A DNA stretch of 64,000 bases from Monoplex corrugatus (Eukaryota > Mollusca > Gastropoda > Littorinimorpha > Ranellidae), in the NCBI GenBank assembly GCA_030674185.1, contig CM060312.1, positions 67,685,237-67,749,236 on the forward strand, given 5' to 3'. How positions within the stretch are numbered: position 1 is the stretch's first letter; every line of letters begins with the position of its first letter. A program made the translations under genes and the position numbers. This document shows positions 12,204 to 25,200 of the stretch, in pieces. Under the pieces are notes generated by a model that saw nothing but the letters and a program-made list of their open reading frames with translations, was not told where the DNA came from and made no database searches.

Positions 12204-15200
12204 CTTATAGCCTACATATGTTATTATGTATGTATGTATGTATGTACATAAAATCTTTCTAACCACAAGTACCTTATTTTGTACACAATGTAGGCACTTA
12301 TATATATATATATATAAAACAGAACATCACATGTGCAACAACCAGCTAATTAGGATGTCTTGACTTCAGTTGAAAGGTCAAGAGTTGAGGGTTCGTACAG
12401 ATAGACTATGACCTAAAAAAATTCTGTGTTTTTTCCAGACCTTTTCCACCAGACTGAAAATTTTCCATACCAAACACAAAGCTAAACTGTGTAAACATTT
12501 CTCCGCAAAATCATTCGTTTGAACTTTTATAGACAATTTCAGACAGGACATGCGAAATCATGCAAAAGAAATTACAAATTTTGATGAAGTATCACAAACA
12601 AGCTGGTCAAGGAATGACAACTGCAGTTTAAAAAAAAAAAAAAAAAAAAAAAAATGTACAAAAAGCTGTATCCTGCAGTAACTGGATAATGTCCCAATGT
12701 ATTCACATCAACATTCACAGTTAAGTCCACAAGATTTACTCCATATGATGAAGAAAATGTCAAAGCTATTGAAAACTAAATTGCACAGTAGCAAATATAT
12801 CTGAATGGTATTCAGTTACTCATTGTCAGTTACACAAACTTACTTTGAAAATATTATTGGCCTACTCACTTTCAAGTCAACTTACACAATTCAAAAATCA
12901 CACAAGTGAATGACTAAGACACACTACTGACACTACACTTTACATTTTACACACAACTAAATTATGTGGGCCTATATTTCGTGCTTGCATGGAGACACTA
13001 ATTCATTTTTTCTGTCCCAACAGTTTCTCATCCAGTTCTTTGACAATGGCTGAAATTTCCATAGACCTTGCTGCTCTTCTGAGCTGAGAGGATCAGGTTT
13101 TGATACAACTGAAAAGTTTTGTGTCTTTTCCGCTTTCTCTGCAAAGTCATCAGCTGGATGAAACATATCAGCAGCACTTTTTTCTCAGTCTCTTGCTCAT
13201 TTTCTAATTTGTAATTCTTAGTGTTGCAAAGAAAAGAGAAAAGGAAAACGAATTTGTGACTTTCGACATTCTTATTCTTATTGTTGTTTAAAGCCAATTC
13301 AAATGCATTGAGCCGGCATGTACACTTACATAAAGGGAGATCACTGCATGATACTGATAAAAGAGATCAGTGGGATTCTGATCTTGTTTACTTTTCCTAA
13401 CTTTTTTCCTACTGCATAATTTTTTTTCTTGAATGGTACTGGTCAAATGTTTTATGAATAATCCAAGACTTTTCTAGACCTTGGACGGGCAAAGCATTTT
13501 CTGCAAAGACTTTTCCAGCCCTTGAAAAGGTTCTCTCATCCTCCCCCCTCCCCAAAGACTTTTCCAGACTTCCATGACTCTGTGCAGACCCTGTGAGATT
13601 GACCCTGCCTTGGTAGTTCCTATGGATAGTGGGTGGATACTTTTTTGATCTTCCAGGTCAACATATATGCAGACCTGTAAGTACCTGATGCCCTTTTGTA
13701 AGTTTTCATAAGTAACCACTCCCCATGGTGTAGTGGTTAATGCAACGGACTACCGACTGGAAGGTTGTGGGTTTGAATCCCCATTAGTCCCTTCAAAAAT
13801 CATTGTGGGATTTTTCGGCTCTCATCAGCTCCAACCCAGAGTTGGGCATGCTATGGGCTCTTAGCGGAGACTGGGACCACACAGTCGAGCCTCATCCACT
13901 TCATGGATGCGTCATTTGACTGCGTTGCTCAAATCTTTTGATCAGCACCGCAGGTGTCTGTATCTCTTGGGCCTGGTTGATGCCACGATATATCATGATA
14001 GTTAATGTAGAGTACAGCCCTGTCACTCAGACTCAATCCTAGATGGAACTCCATAGCTTCATAATTATCATCCTCATTAATATCATCATCATCACATTGT
14101 AAAAAATCGCCCCAGCTTCTGTGGCCATTAAGGTGGCTTACAAAATGAGGTGGGGAGAAAAAAAGGTGGGCACAAAGATAACCTTCCTGAGTGCCATGAT
14201 CCTTAGAAAAGAAAAAGTCTTCATCAGCAGAACATAAATACGCAAAGTTAAGATCATGTAAACCATGTCAATGTTTGGCGGCTTAAGGAAACACAAAAAT
14301 ACCCAACAATCACACCAGTGAAAACAGAGAACCACTTCCTACATGATGGGGGTAATCCACCACAGATGTGGAGTATACAGCCTGAGCAGCAACATACTGC
14401 CTGCATAAAGTGGGCCAAACAGAACAACATACCGTAAGAAAACAAATGTTTGGAACAACAACAAACAAAAACAACAAAGGATTTTTTTGTTTACCTATCA
14501 AGGTGGCTGTTACTACAGATTTTAGTCGGGGTCAATAACAACAAACAACAACAACAACAACAACAAAGGATTTTTTTGTTTACCTATCAAGGTGGTGTTA
14601 CTACAGATTTTAGTCGGGGTCAATTTTACTACTGCCCCAAGCTACCGGTACTGTATGTTAAGGTGAATTCTACAGTTGGGATATTGTTCTTAACATCATC
14701 CGAAAGACTAGCACTTTGACTGCTGATCAAGGAGTAGCAGATGGGGAAAACGATCAACATCTAATTCAGGGATCAATAACAGATGGGAAGAACACTGTAT
14801 CATAGTCTATGTCTAATCCAGGGATCAAAACCAGGATTTCTTGCTTCTAAGGCCAGCTCTTTTTTTCCACTACACCACCACTGCATGTGTTATGTAATAA
14901 AAAGGCTAAAGATCCTGAGCCAACTGAAACCAGAAAGGATACATGGCAAAAGGCAGCGGTCTTTAATTAAAACAATTTCAGTTTCAAAGAAAGCATGTCC
15001 ATGCTGAGAATTAACTCTACATGCACTGGTGCCACAGATGCCATGTGATGGCTAACATCCAAAATGATCATGGTCTAAAGCCCATTATCTGCTCATAAAG
15101 CCCTACATGCTAACAAAGTCCTGTGTAAAAACTTTAACAATGACAGAAAATACTACTACTACAAAGTCTACTTTCTGTTACCTTTCATGAATGGTACTTG

Positions 15201-15740
15201 TTTCTTACATTCCCAAGACAATGCAACTTATATTCTCTAAATGGTAGGCCTACTGTTTATCTTATTCTTTCTCTTTGTTTTTGATGCATGATCATTTTAC
15301 TGTGCCACAAAAATGATCAGTTAGTTCAAGGCATAGCCTATCGCTTGTGATGTTAAAAACATAAAGCAAAATATTAGCTCAACAAATTGTCAAAAGAGAG
15401 GTCTTCTTTAGTATACAATACCTGGATTCAGACGTAAACTAGTGATTATACAGAAAAGACAATGTACTTGTAAATCACAAAATGACTTGATGATGTTGAT
15501 GCAACAGAACACAGTGTCATTTCTTACAATTACAAAAAGTACACAAATTTTAAGAAAATTTTGGAATCCCAATACATTCAACTGCTTATTTATCAAATTG
15601 CTCAAGAAACAAAAACATAAATATTGAAAAAAAAAAAAAAAATTAAAACAAAAAAAGTCATGTTTATGACAGCATGCATAAAAATACTAACACATATATG
15701 AAGGAACACAATTAATGTATAATGAGGGAAAATATGAATG

Positions 15741-15773
<33 letters not shown>

Positions 15774-16152
15774 GACGAGTACCAAAAAGCATGTGAAGTT
15801 AGCAATACAATATCCAGTGTTTCTCAAGATTCAGCAGGGATTCACACACAGATTCTCTAAATATTCTATCGATTAATTCCCTTCAGATTATCATGTCTAT
15901 AGCCATCTAGAAAGGATAAGAAATTACAAAAAGACATAGAGCATAGAAACACAAAATACAGGAATGGAACAAGAACAACAACATAAAAATAACAGAACAC
16001 CGCATATGAAACCGACAAAAACAAAAAAATAAAACAAAACAACAAAAAACAAAAGAAAAAACATAAAAAGGGATGATGAAAAAGACCAGCATTCACAACC
16101 AAAATGAAAGAGAGTGAGAATGAGTGAGAAAGAGAGAGAGAGACAGAGACAG

Positions 16153-16229
<77 letters not shown>

Positions 16230-19157
16230 CAGTCATAATGCAAATCATTGGAAGAGAAGGAGGGAGAGAGAGAGAAAGAGGGAGGGAGAGAAAGAGAGAG
16301 AGAGAGAGGAGACAGAGACAGAGAGACAGAGAGAGACAGAGAGAGCTGTCATAACGTAAATCACAGAGTGGGTTTCTGTAACTCTAAGGCCTGTTTCTCA
16401 CCACTGTCTACACAACCAGGTCTGCGACTGGCCAGCGCACGGGCCAGGGCTCCCACCAGGCCCTCCTGCATGTCAGGCTCCACTTCCAGTGACCGGCGCT
16501 CTTCCTGATCCTCCACCTGTATGTACAATGGGGGGTCAGCACCCATTAATCCAAAACATCTCACTTGCCTTTTGCTTAGTAACTGTTGCACTGTTTCTGA
16601 TCCTCCGCCAGAAAGAGATGGGTTTGCCAGAACAGCACTCGCTCTCACTTAAGCCTGCTAGAAATTTGCCGCACTGTTCCCACACTCCACCAAACGGTAA
16701 ACTGATCTCAGTAACCAAAAGTCCAACAAACCTCAAAGACATTTAGTCATGCCTGTGACATAACATTTCACAGACTTGCTCCCAAGCCTTCACAATGGAC
16801 CCACTAGTGCTGGTCCCAAGCATCGCACCTAACGTTCATTTACATCTGTTGTGAAAGGGGGGCTGGGTGAGGAGAAAGTAGACAGTGTCTGTTACTTCCG
16901 AATATCTTATCTCAGCCATGGAGTCCGTCACAACCACTTCAACTTGCTCTGCTTTCTTGATTCTGGTCACTTCAATTACTTGCTACAAGCCTCTTGGATC
17001 CATAACAACTTGTTACCACTTTGCTGGTCCACAGCATGTATACCTGAATCAGCCATTCGTCAACAATATTGTTCACAATTGTCAATATCTCTGGTGCTCG
17101 TGGTGAAACTGATGTAACGACTTGTACAACAAGACCATGACAGGGAGACAAGCAACATCTCTGACTGTCTTGAGGAAATCTAAATCTACGTATCCAAGTT
17201 ACAAAACAGTACCATCTGCCCTCCTGAATAACTCCATCCCAATCGAAACAAAAGCCAAACTCATCAGTTCCATTTTCATCCACACCCTAACATATCAATG
17301 TCAGATCTAGACCCTGACCAAGCCCCTGCAAGATGCCTTGTTTGAGAAGAGCTTTCGATAAGAACGGGCAGGACATGATCAGAAACACCATGGCCAGAGA
17401 CATGGTGGAAACAGTATCAGTCCAGCATCATATTTATCAAAGGAGTTAAAGTGGTTTGGTCATCTGACACAATGCACCATCACCAGCGCTCGGTTTCAGT
17501 TTCCATTCTCAAGATGTGTTTTCATGATCGGAGTAGTTTCTATCACTACACTACAGCTGCAATGTAATGGTAAGTCCAAAATGATTATGGCATAAACCCT
17601 ATATCTGAGCAATAAGCCCTCCATGCTGTTAAGGTCTTGGGAATCGCTGGCTCAACAATCATATTACAAACAGACAATTGGATTTGAAATGAGAGGCAGA
17701 TCATGGAAGATCTGGATCGATGGCATGATGAAGACCTCAGTGTTATACAGCGTTTCTCTACTTCAAACTTTCAACTTGCTGCTGACCGTCAACATTTCTA
17801 ATATGACACCCATGATGGTACAAGAAGAAAGAAAGCAGCTTTCTTGTTTCTGACACCATGATGGTACAAGAAGAAAGAAAGCAGCTTTCTTGTTTTCTTT
17901 CAGGAATGTCAAATGAATGCTGTACAAGGGAATAAAGACAAGACAAGCACAAGTGAAGACAAATTACTTCAGGCCATTCAAGATATCTTTAATAAGATCA
18001 GATGATAACCATGTTGCATTCAACACCTGAATCATGTCAACAAAAGCACAGTTTTGTTCACAAAGAGAAAACTACACAAAAACAGAGAGTCTGGTGACAA
18101 AATAAATCGAGAGATATCTGAAAATATTGTACACTAAACGCACCACATAACAAACTCAAAACTCAAGTAGTATACAATACCCATCACAAGGATATAATGA
18201 ACTCAAAACTCAAGTGGCATACAATATCCATCACAAGGATACAACTAGAAAACACGATCACTTCAAAACACCATGCAGGTCTGCACGTAAAAGGACAAAA
18301 ACTGAACATAAAAATTTAAATACTTATACAAAATGAAGACTGCCGACATAACCACTCGACACAAAATCTTGGGTAGACAGGAAACACTGGAATCTGATCA
18401 TGCCATGCTGACTGAATGATACCCCAATACAGCGAGTTGGACAGCATGTGTCTGTAGATACTGTACCTTGCCCGTGGATGTGGTGGGTGCGACTAGCTAA
18501 AGCCTGTCTGAGCGCAACCACCAAGCCATCCTGATCTTCATCCGAGTTGGCAGATTGTCTGTCTGCTGTCATATCAACCTTCAACATTCACAGCCTTCAG
18601 TTACACACCACAGTCTTTCCCCTCCAATCAAACAGTGGCTTCCTGACTTAATTTATGCACTTTAAGCATAGCTTTTCCCCATTTCAATTTCTGTTCCTTT
18701 GAGGAATATCTAGCTTCAAATTCAGCTTCTTGTGGTTTCCTCATATCTAGCTGGTTACATTTTTGTTGCTTTTTTCATCTTAACGCTTTTTTAAAATCTT
18801 TGGAAAAAAGTTTGAAAATACACACACATATATACCCACATACAGACAACCTGTTGAAATACTAATCTGTACACTATATAACATCTAAATGATCACGCAC
18901 AAGACTAGATTGAAATAGTTTCTCTAATGTGTGTTATTGACTGGAAATTGTAGTTTTTCAATGATTACTCTATATCCCTGTTCAGATCTGGAATGGTAAA
19001 ATAGCAAGCTAGAAGAGACTGACACCACCCTCAAAATGCTGTCCAGCAATAGATTTGAGATCCCTATCGCCTCATCCCCTAAGAGCTCAGAGCCATGAGA
19101 AGGCTTTATCTTTTCCTGTTCTTTTCCAAAGGTGCAGGTTGTGCATCTTTGCAGAAT

Positions 19158-19247
<90 letters not shown>

Positions 19248-22200
19248 GTGTGTGTGTATGTGGGTGGGTGGATGTGGGGTGTATGGGAGGATGTGTGTGT
19301 GTGTGTGTGGTGTATGGGAGGATGTGTGTGTGTGCTGTCTACAAATTGTTTCAAATCCTTTTAACCCTTCAACTCCCATACTCTGTAATCAGCATCCTGC
19401 ATTGTCAACCATGCTAGCAAAGCAAAAACATAACCTTTTGATTCCCTCACCCTATCCACCAGTTTCCTGCAGGAAATTGGTGGATAGAGTGAGGGAGTCA
19501 AAGGGTTAAGTTTTTGCAGTTGGTAGACAGGGTGCAGGAGTCAAAGGGTAAAAAAAAAAACAAATGGTGCGGCTTGCACTAAAAGCATGGATTTTTATCA
19601 TAATCAAGAAAATCAAATGATAAATCAGCTAAAGAACATCAAAATCCTTATCAATTTTACATTTCATATTACTGTACTTGACACATACATTCTAGTAGAA
19701 TCTTTTAGCCTCTCAGCAACACAAATTCGACACTTACGCGTTTCAGATTGGCGCCCTGTCGGATAGCGTCCAACAGTTGACCTCGGGAGTTGGGCGGACG
19801 GGAGGAAGCTGGCTCCGATGCATCAACAGAACGCAGTTTTTTTCCCTGCATGAATGGCCTGCAGCAGTGCTCCACGACCTCCACTCTCTCCCCCACCCAT
19901 GTCCCCACCATTCATGTCTGGGGCGGGGGGAGGGGGAGGTGGAGGTGGGGGAGGGGGCCCGGCTGCTGGGGGAGGAGGAGGTGGTGGGGCGGGGCTCCCA
20001 TGGTGGGGGGCGGGGGCGGCATGCTGCGGTTGGAGGGCGGTGGTGGCGGTGGGGCGGAACGCGGGGCGTTTGATGGAGGGGGTGGGGGTGCGGCAGTGGG
20101 AGCTCTAGGGGCAGGGGGGTTGTTGCGATGAGGCGGAGGTGGAGGCGGGGCCACCCCTCGACTTGGGGTGGGAGTACGTGAAGGGGGTGGCGGTGGTGGG
20201 TGTCCTGATCGCGATGGGGAGGGGGAGCAGCTGGTGAGCGGCTGGGGGGAGGTGGGAGGCCTCTAGACCCTCCTGAAACAACATGAGGAGGCAGTGGCAA
20301 TGATTTTTTTGTTTAACAATGGCATCGTTTTACACTGCAATACTAAGATCAAGAACCAGGCATCTGAACACAACGCAAGTTATGTTCTCCTTTCTTATTT
20401 CATGCAATTGTGACCCAGTATGGGGAAAAAAACCCTACTGAGTTTTTAACTCATCTTAAAATGTCAAAACTTTACAAATAAACATGCAGAAAGCAGAATT
20501 AGTTTGTCTATGATAGTTCTCATTAAGACGCATTTAACTTCGTAAAAATATTATCTGAAAAAGAAAGTACTACAACCATGAAATTTTGAAGAACAAAAAT
20601 TTCAATAAAAAAAAATTGCTTTTTAGGGTGCTTTCAGAATCAGAAATGAAGTTTGTATGATATAAGCTTGAAATACGGAAACATCTCAGTTGAAGCAATT
20701 TTGACCCTGTCAAGCTATTTTTACTCATAGCTATGAATGACTGACTGAGCCTTTAATAAGGTTTTCTGATGCTGCGTCATCATTATCTCCGAATACCTGG
20801 AAGTTATAGCGTATATGTAATATAACCCCTGCAGTGAGACAATGTCTTAAGGAACTGGAGGTAAAGCTGAAACAGAAAATGTAGCTGGAATCTTTTTCTT
20901 CTTCTTCTTCAGTTCCACAGGGCATTTGTGTTTCCCAAGCTTTAAATTTCATAATTTGTGACCTCCCACCACCAATTCAGTCTTAACTCGCAGTCAGTCA
21001 AACAGCACTAGGAGCTGAAAAGATGACAGGGTCTGTCTTGGGTGTTTTGACTTTTTCTCAAAATTGATTTCTAAGGACTATAGTCTATCCAATACAGAAT
21101 TTTTTTTCTTGAAAAAGTATCATGAATCAATCTAAAATGGTATTTTAGTGCACTGATTGTAGCAGAAAGAATGCAATTTTTTACCAAAAATACCTATTTT
21201 TGTCTCAAATTGCAAACCGTAACCTGTACAGAACCCCCACATGTAATATACTGACAGAAAGCTCTTTGATGCACCTTTCGGATAATGATGACTAAAATTA
21301 GAAACAAACCAGGTCAAAGCTACCAAATAAAGAAATTTAAGGAAAATGTGTAGGAGAGTACATAAAAACTTTAGAGGCCGTTTTCTCAAAATGGCTGTCA
21401 TACAACTTATTGACTTTAAACATACATAACATCTACATTTTTTTGAGTACAAGCTTTATTTAATTACCAAAATAATCAGCAGAATGTACACTTTAAAGTG
21501 ATATGTCATCATCACCATCATCAGGTGCCCTGCCGCATGGCGTTGGCGACCATGGACTTCCAACCATCTCTATCTCTCGTTGCACCCAGTATCTCCCCAA
21601 CCCTCTTCATCCCCAGCCACTCTGCAAGTCCGTCCAGCATTCTCTCCCTGGGTCTACCCGGTGCTCTCTTTCCCTCCAGCTTTCCCGTTGTGACCAGGTG
21701 CTCCAAATCCCCCTTCCTCATAAAATGGCCTATAAATGTTGCTTGTCTTTTCCTAATCTTCCTTATCAGTGATTGACTTGTGTCTGCCTCCATCAAGATG
21801 TCTCGTTTGTTTTCTTTGCTGTCCATGGTACTCTCAACATTCTTCTGAGAAACCACATCTCGGCTGCCTCAATCCTGCTCTGGCTTTGCTTGCTGACTGT
21901 CCACATCTCGCATCCGTACAACAGTATTGGTTCTATATAACACTCAAGGACTCTCTTTCTGATGTTAATTGATAGGCATTTGTTGGTAAGAATGCATGAT
22001 AGGCATTTGTTGGTAAGAATGCTTGTCATCTTCTTGAATGCTGTTTTGGCTTGGCCGATTCTGCCAGCTATTTCCGATGTGCATCTGCCGTCTGATGAAA
22101 TGACTGTTCCCAGGTATTTGAACTTATTAACCTGTGTCAAGGTTGTGCCATTTGCTGTTATTTTGCATGAGGGGATTTCATGTTTTTTACTGATCACCAT

Positions 22201-25200
22201 GACTTCAGTCTTCCTGCTGTTTAGTTCCAACCCCTTACCTTTGTTTTCTGTTTCTAGTATATTCACAAGGTTTTGTAGGTCCCTTTCATTTTCTGCAATT
22301 AGCATGGTGTCATTCGCGTACCGAATGTTGTTTATCATTTTCCCTCCAACCTTTAATCCAGGGTCTTCTTCTAGGTTTCTCATGATGTTTTCGCTGTATA
22401 GTGAAAACAGATCTGGTGACAAAACACAACCCTGTCTGACTCCTCTTTTGATGTTTTGAAAAGAGCTTATATTTTCTATTCTCATTGCAGCTGTTTGTTC
22501 CCAGTACATATTCCTGATTATTCGAAGATCTTTTCCATCGACATTGAGTCTCTCCAGTTGGTTGATCAATTCTTCATGTCGTACCCGATCGAAAAACTTG
22601 GTATAGTCAACAAAGCATAAATACAAATCCTTATTCATCTCAACTGACCTCTCTATGATAGTTCTTAGGATGTATATGGCATTAATAGTTCCTTTCCCCT
22701 CCACAAATCCACACCGTTCTTCTGCTATTTCTCTTTTGATTCTATTCCTTGTCCTCATCATGATTATTCTTAACAGGATTTTTGTTACATGATTCATCAA
22801 ACTGATTGTGCGATGGAGTTCGCATTCTATAGCCCCTGTCTTCTTTGGAAGTGCAATGAAAATTGATTTTGACATATCTTTGGGGATTTTTCCAGTGTCA
22901 TAAATTTCATTTAGGAGGACTGTTATTTTTTCTATGCCAAATTCCTCCAGGGCTTCAATCATCTCTGTAGTAATGTTGTCTGGTCCTGGGGCTTTTCCTG
23001 TTTTCATCTTTTTCAGTGCTGCTCTGACTTCATCTTTCATTATGGGTGGTCCTTCAAAGTTCTTTTTTACGATGTGTTCTTCGTTTCTGTCATCCTCAAA
23101 AAGGTCTTTAATGTACTCTCCCCATCTGTCTAATACCTTGCCTTTTTCCATGATAAGCGTGCCATCTTTTGATTTTAAGCAACCTGTTGATGTGCATGTA
23201 TTTTTCCTGTGAACAATTTCTTCAATTCATCTGTACATACCCTGATATGTACATCTCAAAATATCCAAAATGCTAGTTAAGACTGATTTCATGCTGGGAG
23301 GTCACATTTTGACTTTTTATCTCAATTATCATTTTTGCTTTGTTTTGTTTTTGTTGTTGTGTTTCCACTGTGTTGTATTTTCTTGAGTGAAAACAACTTC
23401 CAGTTTTCATACTTGAACAATTACTGTTGTAAAATACTACAGTGGATCATCATGACTACTGGTTGTAAAATACTACAGTGGGATCATCATGACTACTGGT
23501 TGTAAAATACTACAGTGGGATCATCATGACTACTGGTTGTAAAATACTACATGGATCATCATGACTACTGGTTGTAAAATACTACAGTGGGATCATCATG
23601 ACTACTGGTTGTAAAATACTACAGTGGGATCATCATGACTACGTTGTAAAATACTACAGTGGGATCATCATGACTACTGGTGTAAAATACTACAGTGGGA
23701 TCATCATGACTACTGGTTGTAAAATACTACAGTGGGATCATCATGACTGGATCACTCTGGTCTCAATACAAGCAAAAATGACTTACCTGAAGGGGGAGCT
23801 GGGGGAGGGGGTCGCTGCTTCATCTCTTTTCTCAGCACCTCCATCCCCCCACTCTTCTCTACGAAGTCATAGATAAAATCCACTGTGTCCTTGTCAATTT
23901 CCTCCTCCTTGTCAATGCCCACGAGTGAGAAGAGCTGCTTCATGTCTGGGTCCAGGTTGTTCATCTGCATGACATGATGATCATGTTATCAACCTCTACT
24001 CACAAAAAAGATGATAACAACAGTTCAAGGAAATTAAATTCCTGGAACAAGTCTCAATTTCCTACAAAGTAAATTTCAGGGGTTTTTTTAAAACTTTTTT
24101 TTCTAATCATTTCACTTTGTTTTAAAATAAACACTAAACAAACATCAAACAAAACAATAAGGTAACAAATGATGTAATAGATTCATATGCACACTCAAAA
24201 AAGGTAATGTTGTCATGAACATATAACAGAAACATTTATAACAATACTTATGACAGTGGCAACTTCAATGTGGATATCAAGATTATCTACTGGTTGTGAA
24301 GATAAATCTGTTCACAGTTGAGAAAGCAGTGGTTTATAGTTGTTCCAATGACATTAGAAAAAAATGAATGACATTTTTTTTTCAATTTCTCTTTTTGCAA
24401 TTTTCATGAAGCAAAATTATCAATGTGAACAATGAGACAAAAGAAGTAAACATTACGAAACAAATGAGTAAACATTAAAATTCACATTAAGACAGAAAAG
24501 ACAAGAAAAAAAAAAAGACAGATACAAAAAACTGCACACAGAGTACTAAATATTTTTTCTTTTTCACCCCAACCCAAACACACTACAACCATCAAACACA
24601 CACACATTATACGATGAAAGACTTACATCAAAACCTTTGTTGGGATCCCAGCCTACGTGACTGACGTGTCTGAAACCCAATGTCCAAAGCAAATGTATTA
24701 GTTTCCATACTTGGAATAAATTTTCTACGTGCACAATCACTACAAATGCTGGGTGATGGAGGAAATCCTGAAATGATCAACCTGCACGTAAACCCTCCAC
24801 ACTAAGTTCCTAAGGTTCTATCTAGTCCTAAGGTTCTATCTACAAGTTCTATGTCTATCTTTGTATCAATCTATTACCGAAACAATATTACTGAAACAAA
24901 CTTGGACTACGTTCTAGTGAAACATATCTCTGTCTACAGTGTAAATGGATTTGTATAAAAACAGTGTGGATATTCTCAATTTAGGTTAAAAATACTGTGA
25001 AGTAGCAAGAACTAGACTATGCATCACCTGAGTTCTAGCGAGGTCTGTCTCTACATTACACAGGTTCCACATCTTCCACAAAGCATCATTCTCTAGCCCC
25101 CCCCCCCCCCCCCCCCCCCCACAACCAAAGGTCTAAAAGACTATACCATCTATATGACAGAAACATGTCCCTGACCCAGCAACCGAACTCAATGACAGCT

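Larger units (their letters stand above)
11120..16401 (-). other. WASL intron upstream of exon 11
   Basis: Contents: a C16 run at 11288-11303, a (CA)n/(TA)n microsatellite at 12146-12196, a tRNA-headed SINE at 13714-14215, an 88-bp direct duplication at 14455-14630, A-rich tracts at 15626 and 15745, and a long (GA)n tract at 16110-16345. I see no other exon. Regions 11300-12100, 12200-13700 and 15130-16100 show nothing I can name. Confidence 0.6.
18579..19737 (-). other. WASL intron 9
   Basis: Holds a (GT)n microsatellite at 19158-19335 and a foldback hairpin element at 19361-19552. The stretch 18600-19150 shows nothing further. Confidence 0.7.
20273..23786 (-). other. WASL intron 8
   Basis: Contains an RTE-like LINE (21495-23238) and a 37-bp minisatellite (23424-23750) lying directly against the exon 8 donor. 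Between 20300 and 21480 the sequence is AT-rich with nothing identifiable. Confidence 0.7.

Noticed and set aside
13714..13790. Functional tRNA gene at the SINE head, also at 34802 and 27500
   Set aside because: Only A/B-box-like sequence; no acceptor-stem pairing, and the body continues as a SINE.
16114..16359. Arg/Glu-rich 80-residue frames
   Set aside because: Translation of the (GA)n microsatellite.
16402..18578. Inclusion of exons 10a and 10b together in one transcript
   Set aside because: 10a ends in phase 1 while 10b needs phase 0; joining them reaches a stop within 10b.
23424..23750. CRISPR array (37-bp direct repeats), also considered for 36585, 57871 and 59543
   Set aside because: Repeats are contiguous with no unique spacers, and the DNA is eukaryotic.
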